Positions 8,493 to 17,018 of a stretch of 41,840 nucleotides of DNA are shown piece by piece (positions within the stretch are counted from its first letter, which is position 1; every line of letters starts with the position of its first letter). Under the pieces are notes generated by a model. It was not told the origin of the DNA and made no database searches. It was given only the letters and a program-made list of their open reading frames with translations. Where the stretch lies: the NCBI GenBank assembly GCA_039819115.1, contig JBCBST010000013.1:1-41840 (forward strand), in the 5' to 3' direction. The DNA comes from JBCBST01 sp039819115 (GTDB lineage: Bacteria > Bacteroidota > Rhodothermia > Balneolales > Balneolaceae). The position numbers and the translations under genes are program-made.

Positions 8493-9215
8493 TTATATCG
8501 TTACCTCAGCAGTCTCAATATGCCCGTTTTTGATTCGGATGATTCGATCGCACTTATCGGCTAATTCCAGATCGTGAGTAACCACCACCAATGTAGTGCC
8601 CTGTTTTTCATTCAGGTCAAAGATCAGACGCTCAATGGTTTCACCCGTTTCTGTATCCAGGTTACCGGTAGGTTCATCGGCAAAGAGGATTTTTGGCTCA
8701 TTGATAAATGCACGGGCTATGGCTACACGTTGCTGTTCTCCACCGGAAAGTTGGGTTGGATAATGATGAGTTCGATCACCGAGGCCCACTTCGTTAAGCA
8801 GAGAAACGGCACGCTCCCGTACAGTTTTGGTAGCTTCTCCACGTAGCTCCAGCGGAACCATAACATTCTCCAGGGCCGTAAGCGTGGGTATAAGCTGGAA
8901 GGTCTGAAAAACAAACCCAACGTCCCGATTCCGAATTTGAGCCCGTTCATCTTCCGAAAGGGTAGTAAGATCGGTGTCATTAAGTATAACCTGGCCCGAT
9001 GTGGGCTGATCCAGGCCGGCACACAATCCAAGGAGTGTTGTTTTACCGCTTCCCGATGGCCCTACAATAGCACAGCTATTACCCTTTTCAATTTCAAAAT
9101 TTGCATGATTGACAACAGTCAGCGTTTTTGAACCGCTCTGAAACACACGAACTAAATCGCGAACCTCTAAAATTGTATGCACGTTATCTTTTTTGGTGAT
9201 GATGTTGAATGGCAA
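8493..9215 (-). CDS. ABC transporter ATP-binding protein, YbbA/LolD-like
   Basis: A 240-residue ATPase with Walker A GPSGSGKT (52-59), a Q-loop near FVFQTFQLIPTLTALENV, signature LSGGEQQRVAIARA, Walker B ILFADEPTGNLD and H-loop VVVTHD. The TGNLD after Walker B is typical of the LolD/MacB/YbbA subgroup. It powers the FtsX-domain permease encoded 2 nt downstream. The start used here is a TTG. A GTG at 9180-9182 (giving MHTILEVRDL) would begin closer to where family members usually start, and neither has a clear ribosome site, so the first 11 residues are uncertain. The short gap to the divergent esterase gene must hold promoters for both directions. Confidence 0.93.
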   Translation of the reverse strand: MPFNIITKKDNVHTILEVRDLVRVFQSGSKTLTVVNHANFEIEKGNSCAIVGPSGSGKTTLLGLCAGLDQPTSGQVILNDTDLTTLSEDERAQIRNRDVGFVFQTFQLIPTLTALENVMVPLELRGEATKTVRERAVSLLNEVGLGDRTHHYPTQLSGGEQQRVAIARAFINEPKILFADEPTGNLDTETGETIERLIFDLNEKQGTTLVVVTHDLELADKCDRIIRIKNGHIETAEVTI

Positions 9216-9308
9216 CGGTTTAGTATATTCAAACCATTCCGGTAAACGTGTGTTTTGTATTTTTGTTTACCAAAGGAATCATCTAAATCAGGCAGTCGTT
9301 TTACAGGT

Positions 9309-9923
9309 ATGAATCTATCCCTTTTACTTGCACTGTTGCTGGCCGTGAGTTCACCAGAACCCGGTCCTAAAACCGTTCTCTTCTTTGGAGACAGTATCAC
9401 TGCCGGGTTTGGCATCGATGCAGAACAGGCGTTTCCATCTCTTATCCAAAAAAAAGTGGATGCGTTGGACTGGTCATTTACCATTGTGAATGGAGGATTA
9501 AGTGGAGAAACATCGGCCGGTGGATTGCGCCGTATCCGTTGGGTTTTGCAGCGTCCTATAGACGTCATGATTCTTGAACTAGGCGGCAATGATGGACTGC
9601 GGGGTATAGATCTTTCTTCAACGAAGGCCAATCTTCAATCCATCGTAGACATTGCGAAAGAAGTGAACCCGGATATGAAAATCATCATTGCAGGGATGCA
9701 AGTACCTCCCAACCTGGGAGAAACATACACCACCGAGTTTCAGACGTTATACTCTGATCTGGCTGAACAGAATAATCTTCCCCTCATTCCCTTTATTCTG
9801 GAGGGAGTGGGAGGGGTGCCCGAGCTTAACCTTCCTGACGGTATACATCCCACCGAAGAAGGTCATCATATAGTGGCTGAAACGGTCTGGAAAACATTAC
9901 AACCCATTCTCAAAGAGTTATAA
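9309..9923 (+). CDS. TesA-like SGNH arylesterase/lysophospholipase
   Basis: A secreted SGNH hydrolase of about 204 residues from this ATG. All four blocks are present: GDSITAGFG (catalytic Ser), GLSGETSAGG, GGNDGLRG and DGIHPTEEGH (catalytic Asp/His). TesA relatives hydrolyse acyl thioesters, lysophospholipids and aryl esters in the periplasm. I prefer the ATG at 9309 because it opens directly on a signal peptide (MNLSLLLALLLAVSS). A TTG at 9255 would add 18 residues that spoil it. A TATTTTTG at 9258-9265 matches the TANNTTTG promoter element known from Bacteroidota and would place the transcript start between the two candidate starts. Its stop overlaps the next gene's ATG by one base. Divergence from ybbAP-like genes supports the TesA assignment. 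Confidence 0.9.
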   Translation: MNLSLLLALLLAVSSPEPGPKTVLFFGDSITAGFGIDAEQAFPSLIQKKVDALDWSFTIVNGGLSGETSAGGLRRIRWVLQRPIDVMILELGGNDGLRGIDLSSTKANLQSIVDIAKEVNPDMKIIIAGMQVPPNLGETYTTEFQTLYSDLAEQNNLPLIPFILEGVGGVPELNLPDGIHPTEEGHHIVAETVWKTLQPILKEL

Positions 9924-10810
9924 TGAATCAACGTATTGTTATCGCTTTACTACTTCTCACTGCCGGTGAGGTAGCGTTCTCCCAGGAGCTAACCTATAAG
10001 CCCAATATTCTTCTGGTAACTGCACATCCTGATGATGATGCATTGTTTTCTGCAACGGTATTCAAAACAACGAAGCTATTGGGCGGAACGGTTGATCTTG
10101 CACTAATGACAAACGGAGAAGGCGGGTATAAGTATTCTACGCTTGGAAACTATGTGTATGGGTTGGACCTGGATGAAGAAGAGGTGGGCCGCGATTACCT
10201 GCCTGGAATCAGAAAAAAAGAGCTTATGGCAGGTGGTGATATCGTAGGTATCCGAAATTACTTCTTTTTTGACCAACAGGATTTTTATTACACCTTGGAC
10301 ATTGCGGAAACGATAGAAAAGTGGGATACAGAACCCATTGTAGAGAAGCTTACGGATTTAATGCTCAAGGAGCAGTACGACTTTATTTTCGTGATGCTTC
10401 CTCATGACGGTACTCATGGTCATCATAAAGCAGCCAGTGTGTTAGGATTACGGGCTGCTATGAATATACCGGTAACTAATCGCCCGATTGTACTCCCGGC
10501 ATCCATTCGAAGGGATGCAGATGACCCAGGTATCGATTTTGATATGCTGGAAGGCTATCCGGAAACCAAAGTTAAGAAGGGAGTTACATTCGAATTTGAC
10601 CGAAACCAAAAATTCGGATTCAATAGCCGGCTGGACTATAATATTATTACCAATTGGGTAATTGCCGAACATAAAAGCCAGGGTACCATGCAATTATTAA
10701 TGCGTAGGGGTTCCATTGAGCAATACTGGTATGCCAACATTAACGGTGATGATGGCTTGGAAAAAACCAGGGTCTTTTTTGAGGCCATCAATGCTGCTCA
10801 GCCAGATTAA
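9923..10810 (+). CDS. Secreted PIG-L/LmbE-family deacetylase
   Basis: A 295-residue hydrolase with a signal peptide (about 1-20, AFSQE). The zinc site of the PIG-L fold is visible: AHPDDD at 34-39 (H35, D37/D38) and HDGTHGHH at 161-168 with the HxxH pair H165/H168. The family removes N-acetyl groups from GlcNAc-containing substrates (GlcNAc-PI, mycothiol or bacillithiol precursors, glycans). Export argues against a cytosolic thiol-synthesis role and for an envelope or extracellular amino-sugar substrate; that is inference. Its ATG shares one base with the TAA of the TesA-like gene (TAATG), so translation is probably coupled. The length is normal and motifs are intact. Confidence 0.88.
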   Translation: MNQRIVIALLLLTAGEVAFSQELTYKPNILLVTAHPDDDALFSATVFKTTKLLGGTVDLALMTNGEGGYKYSTLGNYVYGLDLDEEEVGRDYLPGIRKKELMAGGDIVGIRNYFFFDQQDFYYTLDIAETIEKWDTEPIVEKLTDLMLKEQYDFIFVMLPHDGTHGHHKAASVLGLRAAMNIPVTNRPIVLPASIRRDADDPGIDFDMLEGYPETKVKKGVTFEFDRNQKFGFNSRLDYNIITNWVIAEHKSQGTMQLLMRRGSIEQYWYANINGDDGLEKTRVFFEAINAAQPD

Positions 10811-10828
10811 GGAGCACAGCCTGTTACG

Positions 10829-11449
10829 CTACCAGTTTATTCCGTACTCTTCTTTTATACCTTGTATATCCTCATAGTTAAAACCGTGGTTAAGCTTGAA
10901 GATGCGTTGCCCGGTCTGATCATATTCTCTTAACTGCATCGACTGGCGGTACCAGTTATCAAGAATTTCTAGATACTCTTGCTCTTGTTTTCGTGAGTTG
11001 ATCACAATAGCGAAGGTGAAAGAAGATTCATCTTCAGTCACACCCTCTGCCTGTATGACAAACAAGGAAGAAAACCATCTGAATTTATAGGCAGTGTATA
11101 GCGAAAGCTCTTTAACACCAGCTACAGGTATATGTTGTTTTTCGATGCCACTGGCTTTTAAGGAGGGGTTAATCCGAATTTCTTCTCCGGACAGGGTGAT
11201 ATCACCAAAGCGTTTTGCCATCGACATGGGATAGAATGCCAGTATCAGAAAAATCAACGCGACCACAAGAACCGGTATCGCGAGCAACTCCAACCTGGGA
11301 CTACTCTGGATGAATTGTGCGATTAGGTAACAAACTCCAAAGCCCACTAACCCTATTCTGTATTCCAAAGAAGTGGTGAAGGTAACTGCCTTTCCAAACA
11401 GCTTGTCTTTTTTCGCTTGTGCTCTTGCAAGAGGGAGTGTAAGACTCAT
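10829..11449 (-). CDS. Small membrane protein of unknown function
   Basis: I do not recognise a named family. From the ATG at 11447-11449 the product has about 206 residues. It starts with a basic cytosolic stretch (ARAQAKKDKLFGKAV), then two closely spaced membrane helices near residues 33-51 and 55-74, then a soluble beta-rich domain of about 125 residues that ends in a helix. Two N-terminal helices before a cytosolic beta domain recall membrane-anchored PH-like domains, but this is weak. A GTG at 11504-11506 would extend the frame by 19 residues and overlap the SGNH lipoprotein gene. I prefer the ATG, which leaves an 11-nt gap and probably one operon. It converges on the PIG-L gene 18 nt away. 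Confidence 0.65.
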   Translation of the reverse strand: MSLTLPLARAQAKKDKLFGKAVTFTTSLEYRIGLVGFGVCYLIAQFIQSSPRLELLAIPVLVVALIFLILAFYPMSMAKRFGDITLSGEEIRINPSLKASGIEKQHIPVAGVKELSLYTAYKFRWFSSLFVIQAEGVTEDESSFTFAIVINSRKQEQEYLEILDNWYRQSMQLREYDQTGQRIFKLNHGFNYEDIQGIKEEYGINW

Positions 11450-11460
11450 AGCATAGCCAG

Positions 11461-12156
11461 TTATTTGAGTTTGGATGTAACGATCGGAAGCATTCGTGAG
11501 ACCCACTGAGCATACATCTTTCCGGACGGATGGAGCTGGTCTTGCGCAAGCAGGGAAGAATCACTTCGTGCGTTCTCAGATAAGTTCCGGATATTAATGA
11601 ATGCTACATCATATTGCCCGGAAATGCTATCTGCGATAGTGTCGTATGTAGTAAGCTCTTTTCCTATTCTTTCGGGGTTTCTTGACTGCGCAAAAGGGGT
11701 TACCCCATAATTCGGTATAGAGACTACGATCACCCGCTCCGATCGATTATTTGCAAATGCTAGAGCTTGTTCAAGTAAAGATTGAAACTCAACACGATAC
11801 TGGTTGATGTCATAGCCCCGGTACTGGTTATTAACCCCAATCAACAAAGAAACAAAATCATAGGTTGAGTCAACAGCCGCCTGATCTATAGCTTCCATCA
11901 GCTCATTGGTTGTCCAGCCTGTTTTAGCAATGATAGTAGGCGCCTTAACATCAATTCCAGCTTTTTGGAGAGAATCGACCAATTGAACAGGCCATCTCTC
12001 TTGTTCAGGCACGGCTTCACCAATTGTATATGAATCTCCAAGCGCCAGGTACGTGAGTTCTGTGGGTTGTTGGGGTTGCGATTTTTGAGTGCATCCCCAA
12101 ACAAGCATTATGCATAAGATGGCTGGAAAAGCACTGGGTTTTGTCATTAAATTCAT
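11461..12156 (-). CDS. SGNH/GDSL-family hydrolase, lipoprotein
   Basis: A 231-residue lipid-anchored esterase. Signal peptide with lipobox LVWGC (C22), then an SGNH domain with ALGDSYTIG (catalytic Ser), a block II Gly in IAKTGWTTNEL, LLIGVNNQYRG (oxyanion Asn) and DQLHPSG (Asp/His). The GVNNQYRG form of block III marks a subgroup different from TesA. Family members hydrolyse esters or remove O-acetyl groups from glycans and lipids; the substrate is unknown. It is divergent from the TonB receptor gene across a 199-bp gap, and 11 nt upstream of the small membrane protein on the same strand. Confidence 0.88.
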   Translation of the reverse strand: MNLMTKPSAFPAILCIMLVWGCTQKSQPQQPTELTYLALGDSYTIGEAVPEQERWPVQLVDSLQKAGIDVKAPTIIAKTGWTTNELMEAIDQAAVDSTYDFVSLLIGVNNQYRGYDINQYRVEFQSLLEQALAFANNRSERVIVVSIPNYGVTPFAQSRNPERIGKELTTYDTIADSISGQYDVAFINIRNLSENARSDSSLLAQDQLHPSGKMYAQWVSRMLPIVTSKLK

Positions 12157-12183
12157 GGATACATAAGATTGATGTAAAAAAAT

Positions 12184-12210
12184 AGTAACGAAAACGTAAA
12201 AAAAGTTACT
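12184..12210. repeat. Inverted repeat in the divergent SGNH/TonB-receptor spacer
   Basis: AGTAAC (12184-12189) and GTTACT (12205-12210) flank 15 bp in the 199-bp spacer between two divergent genes. A second weak pair, CCTAA (12278-12282) and TTAGG (12297-12301), lies nearer the receptor start. Either could be an operator; neither is strong, and I see no clear promoter here. Confidence 0.3.
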
Positions 12211-12355
12211 GAAAGCGCTTGCATAATGTTGTGTTCAGGGTTTTATTAGCGTAATCATTGTCCGTAAAGCGAGTTACCCTAACTAAAAACATACGATTAG
12301 GTCAGCGGATTATATCAAATACAGTCACAATTAAATCACAACTAAGATTAGAACT

Positions 12356-15307
12356 ATGAGGAAAACGATACAACGTGCGCATCTTTTGTGCATTACGTTG
12401 TTGTTTTCGTGTGCGTTAGTTTTTTCATCGTACGCTTCTACAACATCTACAGATGCGGAAACGCAAATAACAGGTACCGTCACTGACATTGACGGTGAGC
12501 CTTTAGCAGGGGTTAACATTCGAGTTAAGGATAAAGTAATTGGTACAACAACCGACGTTGATGGTACATTTTCTCTTACCGTACGTCAGGATCCTCCACT
12601 TACCCTCATCTTTTCCATTATTGGTTTTGCAAGCCAGGAAGTGGAAATCACCACCCAGAACACGGAATTGAATATTCGGTTAGAGGAAGAAACGATCTTT
12701 GGATCTGATATCGTCGTATCAGCATCGCGGGTTGAAGAAAGTATACTTAAATCACCAGTTTCTATTGAAAAGATGGATATACTGGATGTGCAGAGTACAG
12801 CTTCAACCGATTTTTATAGCGCGCTTCAAAACCTGAAAGGGGTTGATTTCAGTACACAAAGCCTGACTTTTAAATCCATAAATGCAAGAGGTTTCGGTGC
12901 GAACGGTAACACCCGCTTTGTACAATTAATTGACGGAATTGATAACCAGGCACCGGGGCTTAACTTTGCAGTGGGGAACATTGTGGGGATATCAGAACTG
13001 GATTTGGAAAGCGCGGAGCTTATCCCGGGAGCAGCATCAGCATTGTACGGACCCAATGCTTTGAATGGAATTCTCCTGATGAATTCGAAAAGTGCCTTTG
13101 ATTACCAGGGGCTATCCTTCAATATTAAATCGGGTATAAACCATATTGACAGCAATATTGAAGACCCTTCTTTTTACCAGAGCTATAATCTTAGATATGC
13201 CAAGGCCTTCAATAACAAGTTTGCCTTCAAAGTAAACGCATCTTATTTACAGGCCCAGGACTTTGCAGGGGAGGATTTTCGAAACCAAACCGGTATCGTT
13301 GAACGGGGAGCTACATCCAGGGAAGCATCCGCTAACCCAAGAACCTATGATGGACTTAATGTATATGGGGATTTTCTGGTTGGCTTAGGTACCATTGCAG
13401 ATGGCCTGATCGATGACGGGCTTATTGCAGACGATAACGGAAATCTGGTTCCCCGGCCAGGTGCGACTGCTGCACAAATCGGAACTGCACAACAAGTGGC
13501 TGGCCTTCGTTCTCTGATTCCCAATGGTGATTCGGGAACCTTTTCGCCCGTTGGTTATACCGAGAATTCCTTTGTAGATAACACCACAGAGAGTTTAAAA
13601 TTTGGTACTGCACTTAACTATCGCATTACCGACGAGTATGAAATTGTTGCCCAGTATAACATCGGTTATGGAAGTACAGTGTACACTGCAAACGATCGGT
13701 TTGTGCTGGACGACTTCAGTATCTGGACCGGGAAGCTTGAATTGAGAAACCCCAATTTCTTCTTACGGGCATATACAACCCAGGAGGATGCCGGAGATTC
13801 ATACGCAGCAAATACGCTTGCTTCCTTGATCAACCAGGAGCAATATCTGCCGGCTTATTTCCAGACTTTTCTGGGACAGCGCTCAGAAGGTCGTACCGTA
13901 GAGGAAGCTCACGCTGCCGCCAGAACGGCTGCTAACTCTGTTCAACAGCAACCTGGTTCTCAAGGCTTCGACCAGCTCGCTGATTCATTACGTGGTGTGC
14001 CTATTTCGGAGGGTGGAGCGCGTTTCCTGGATCGTTCTGACTTATACCAGGCCGAAGGTCTTTATAATTTCCAGGAGCTTATCGATCCTTCCGATGTACA
14101 GCTGATCGTTGGTGGTAACTACAGAGTGTATGCCCTTGAGTCTGAAGGTACGCTCTTTGCACTGGATGATAATGGCGACGAATTCAGCATTCAGGAATGG
14201 GGAGCTTATGTACAAGCTGGTAAAGACCTGATGGACGGTGATTTAAACCTGAGTGCTTCGCTGAGATATGACAAAAACGAGAATTTTGATGGTCAGTTCT
14301 CACCCCGTGCTTCCGCCACGTACACCGCATTTGATAATCACACCTTCCGGGCTTCTTTCCAGCGTGGGTTCAGGATTCCCACGACGCAGGATCAGTTTAT
14401 CGATTTGGATGTTGTAACCCGACGACTGATTGGTAGTAACCCGGTATTGGTAGACCGGTATAACTTCAGATCAAACACCGTATACCAGGGTGTTGGTGAA
14501 GCCAGAGATATTTTGGCTTCCGGCGGTACGATTGAAGATGCCAGAGCTGCCGTAACTCCATTCGAATTCGATGATTTTCAGCCGGAAAAGCTAACCACTT
14601 TCGAAGTTGGTTATAAATCACTTATTGGAAACCGACTGTTTATCGATGCTTATTATTACTTCAGTAACTACACCGATTTCATTGCAGAAGTAACATTTAC
14701 GCAAGGTATTCCTAATGGATTAGCTACGGCGCCAGGCGATCAATACACGGGCGAAAACGCACCGGGCACTCAAAACTGGACCGATGCTGTGATTACCGGT
14801 ACAGACCCGGTTAACGCAAACCGCTCGTTTGACACACAATCGTATGGTTTTGATGTAAATGCTGATGGTAATGTACGATCACATGGTTTCGCCGTTACAG
14901 CCGATTACGCCCTTGATGGAGGATATACCATCGGAGGTAACGTTTCATGGAACCGATTGATCGACCAGGACGATTTGATCCGACAGGGATTCAGAGCTCA
15001 GTTCAATACACCGGAATGGAGATATAACCTCAAATTCCAGAACCGTAAAGTGACCGATAATATTGGCTTCAATATGGTGTACAGATGGCAGGATGCTTAT
15101 CTGTGGGAATCAGCTATTGGTAACGGGGTCATTCCTGCATTTGGCACACTGGACGCCCAGGTGAGCTATAAAGTGAGTGATTTGAAGACCATCATTAAAC
15201 TAGGGGGCACAAACCTGTTCAATGAGCGGTATACAACCTCTCTTGCAAATCCGTTGCTTGGGGCTATTTACTACATCTCTTTCACTTTTGATGAATTCCT
15301 GAACTAA
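12356..15307 (+). CDS. TonB-dependent outer membrane receptor with carboxypeptidase-regulatory-like domain
   Basis: A 983-residue outer-membrane transporter. A signal peptide (about 1-27) is followed by a CarboxypepD_reg-like Ig domain (about 36-115: ITGTVTDIDGEPLAGVNIRV, then GTTTDVDGTFSL and IIGFASQEV), characteristic of Bacteroidota-type receptors. The plug domain (about 118-240) begins DIVVSASR and contains INARGFG and PGAASALYGPNALNGILLM. The rest is a beta barrel ending in Phe-rich strands (YYISFTFDEFLN). These receptors import siderophores, cofactors or glycans using TonB energy. No SusD-like partner is nearby; instead an SGNH lipoprotein gene follows 8 nt later, suggesting the pair acts on an ester-containing ligand. 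The ligand itself cannot be deduced. Confidence 0.92.
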   Translation: MRKTIQRAHLLCITLLFSCALVFSSYASTTSTDAETQITGTVTDIDGEPLAGVNIRVKDKVIGTTTDVDGTFSLTVRQDPPLTLIFSIIGFASQEVEITTQNTELNIRLEEETIFGSDIVVSASRVEESILKSPVSIEKMDILDVQSTASTDFYSALQNLKGVDFSTQSLTFKSINARGFGANGNTRFVQLIDGIDNQAPGLNFAVGNIVGISELDLESAELIPGAASALYGPNALNGILLMNSKSAFDYQGLSFNIKSGINHIDSNIEDPSFYQSYNLRYAKAFNNKFAFKVNASYLQAQDFAGEDFRNQTGIVERGATSREASANPRTYDGLNVYGDFLVGLGTIADGLIDDGLIADDNGNLVPRPGATAAQIGTAQQVAGLRSLIPNGDSGTFSPVGYTENSFVDNTTESLKFGTALNYRITDEYEIVAQYNIGYGSTVYTANDRFVLDDFSIWTGKLELRNPNFFLRAYTTQEDAGDSYAANTLASLINQEQYLPAYFQTFLGQRSEGRTVEEAHAAARTAANSVQQQPGSQGFDQLADSLRGVPISEGGARFLDRSDLYQAEGLYNFQELIDPSDVQLIVGGNYRVYALESEGTLFALDDNGDEFSIQEWGAYVQAGKDLMDGDLNLSASLRYDKNENFDGQFSPRASATYTAFDNHTFRASFQRGFRIPTTQDQFIDLDVVTRRLIGSNPVLVDRYNFRSNTVYQGVGEARDILASGGTIEDARAAVTPFEFDDFQPEKLTTFEVGYKSLIGNRLFIDAYYYFSNYTDFIAEVTFTQGIPNGLATAPGDQYTGENAPGTQNWTDAVITGTDPVNANRSFDTQSYGFDVNADGNVRSHGFAVTADYALDGGYTIGGNVSWNRLIDQDDLIRQGFRAQFNTPEWRYNLKFQNRKVTDNIGFNMVYRWQDAYLWESAIGNGVIPAFGTLDAQVSYKVSDLKTIIKLGGTNLFNERYTTSLANPLLGAIYYISFTFDEFLN

Positions 15308-15315
15308 TCAAATCC

Positions 15316-16872
15316 ATGAGTTTTACAATGAATAATTCAACCAAACTGACTGTGTTTCTTCTCTGTGTGGCGATCATTGGCTATGGCTGCGATGGACAGG
15401 AAGGTTCACTGATTAATGAACGATTGGAGGATAATCCTCTTCCCATAACGGAAATGTCACCTGGAACGGCTGATTTTTCGAACTATGTATCTCTAGGTAA
15501 CTCATTAACCGCAGGATATATGGATGGAGCGCTGTATACATCAGGTCAGGCGCTATCTATACCAGCATTATTGGCCAATCAGCTAAATGAAGTAGGTGGA
15601 ACAGAAGGATTCAATCAGCCGGATATTAACTCTGTGGATGGGTTTAATACGGGTGTTACACCGAATCCCGCTAACAACATCACGCTGGGAAGATTCAAAC
15701 TGGATACTGGTGCCAGAATCCCTTCACCAACTATTAATGGTGAGCTCCCGTCTCTCTTTACCGGCGACAAAACAACACTCCAGAATTTTGGAGTGCCGGG
15801 TATCATAACCGGTCAGATGTTAACCGGTGCCACAGGAGGCCCTGCGCAAGGTAACCCTGCATTTAATGCCTTGTATGCAAGGTTTGCAAGCAATCCGGGA
15901 ACTTCAACGATACTAGGCGATGCTATTGCTGCCCAACCTTCTTTCTTTTCGCTTTGGATTGGGAATAATGATGTATTAGGATATGCCGTAAGTGGAGCTT
16001 CTGATGAAAACCTACTTACCGATCCGGCTATATTCGATCAACAATACGAAGCAATTATAGCCCAGTTAATAGGTAATACAACGGCCGATGGTATTGTTGT
16101 GAATATTCCTCCATTTCTTGGATTGGCCTATTTCCGGGCGGTTCCGTTCCAGGCAATTCCGGTTACGCGACAGACTCAGGCCGATTCTATAAACGGCGGT
16201 TATGCCGCTTATAACGCGGGCTTGCAGGCGGCATTCACCAATGGGGCGATAACGGAAGCCGAGGCTACCCGACGTACCATTACATTTAGTCTTGGTGTTA
16301 ACGCATTTGTGATTGAGGATGAATCCCTTACGGATTTATCCGGCTTAGGATTGCCGAGTATACGACAGTCTGAGCAGACCGATTTATTTGTGCTTGCTCT
16401 GGGTTCTATATTGGGTACCGATCTGGGAGCCGGAGTTGTAGGTGTACAAGCGGCTGTAGCGGATCAGTTTGTACTTTTACCTTCCGAGCAGCAACAGATA
16501 GAGGTTGCCAGAGCTGCATTTAACGCTACTATTGCTCAGGCAGTGACTGACAATTCAGAACGACTTGTACTCTACGACACTAACGGCTTTGTAGCCGAGG
16601 GGGTATCATCTGCCTTTTTAGACATATTTGGGCTTAGTGACGGTGTTCCCGGTGTTGTGGTTAATAGAGTTGAGCTTACTCCGGACTTTACACCAACCGG
16701 CGTGATATCAACAGATGGTATTCATCCTAACCCCCGGGGTAATGGATTAATCGTAAACGATATGATCCAGGTAATAGAAGGTAAGTTTGGAGCAACTATT
16801 CCAAAAGTAGATGTGCTCGACTTACCAAGTGTTACGGTATGTGCCGGCGATTGCGTGAGCCAGCAGCAGTAG
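15316..16872 (+). CDS. Large SGNH/GDSL-type lipoprotein partner of the TonB receptor
   Basis: A 518-residue protein with a lipobox IGYGC (C25). The SGNH residues are spread over a long domain: SLGNSLTAGYMDG (catalytic Ser, with Asn in place of the usual Asp of GDS), LWIGNNDVLGYA (oxyanion Asn) and DGIHPNPRGNGL (Asp/His). At over 500 residues it is about twice a normal SGNH enzyme, the extra length lying mostly between block I and block III and before block V. It starts 8 nt after the receptor gene and a strong terminator follows, so the two form a bicistron. A surface esterase that trims what the receptor imports is the simplest reading. An alternative start is the ATG at 15328, four codons in. 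Confidence 0.82.
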   Translation: MSFTMNNSTKLTVFLLCVAIIGYGCDGQEGSLINERLEDNPLPITEMSPGTADFSNYVSLGNSLTAGYMDGALYTSGQALSIPALLANQLNEVGGTEGFNQPDINSVDGFNTGVTPNPANNITLGRFKLDTGARIPSPTINGELPSLFTGDKTTLQNFGVPGIITGQMLTGATGGPAQGNPAFNALYARFASNPGTSTILGDAIAAQPSFFSLWIGNNDVLGYAVSGASDENLLTDPAIFDQQYEAIIAQLIGNTTADGIVVNIPPFLGLAYFRAVPFQAIPVTRQTQADSINGGYAAYNAGLQAAFTNGAITEAEATRRTITFSLGVNAFVIEDESLTDLSGLGLPSIRQSEQTDLFVLALGSILGTDLGAGVVGVQAAVADQFVLLPSEQQQIEVARAAFNATIAQAVTDNSERLVLYDTNGFVAEGVSSAFLDIFGLSDGVPGVVVNRVELTPDFTPTGVISTDGIHPNPRGNGLIVNDMIQVIEGKFGATIPKVDVLDLPSVTVCAGDCVSQQQ

Positions 16873-16893
16873 TGTTTTTTAGCCTATTCGAAA

Positions 16894-16920
16894 GCCGTCT
16901 TATACAAGACGGCTTTTTTT
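16894..16920 (+). terminator. Strong intrinsic terminator after the receptor/SGNH operon
   Basis: GCCGTCTT (16894-16901), loop ATAC, AAGACGGC (16906-16913), then seven T. The stem extends by flanking A-T pairs. It lies 21 nt after the SGNH stop and separates that operon from grpE. Confidence 0.95.
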
Positions 16921-16942
16921 ATGTGTTGGAACTGTGTCATTT

Positions 16943-16971
16943 TTGAACTCAGAATGGCTATGGCATCATAT
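16943..16971 (+). promoter_or_regulatory. Candidate grpE promoter
   Basis: TTGAAC (16943-16948) and TCATAT (16966-16971) are spaced 17 bp apart, 48 bp before the grpE start. The -10 match is mediocre. I looked for a CIRCE inverted repeat here and see none. Confidence 0.3.
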
Positions 16972-17018
16972 TTGTTAGATATCAGTCAATACATCAAATA
17001 TTATCGAATCCACGAGAC

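Noticed and set aside
16921..17018. CIRCE-type heat-shock operator before grpE-dnaJ
   Set aside because: I looked for the TTAGCACTC-N9-GAGTGCTAA pattern and found nothing close.
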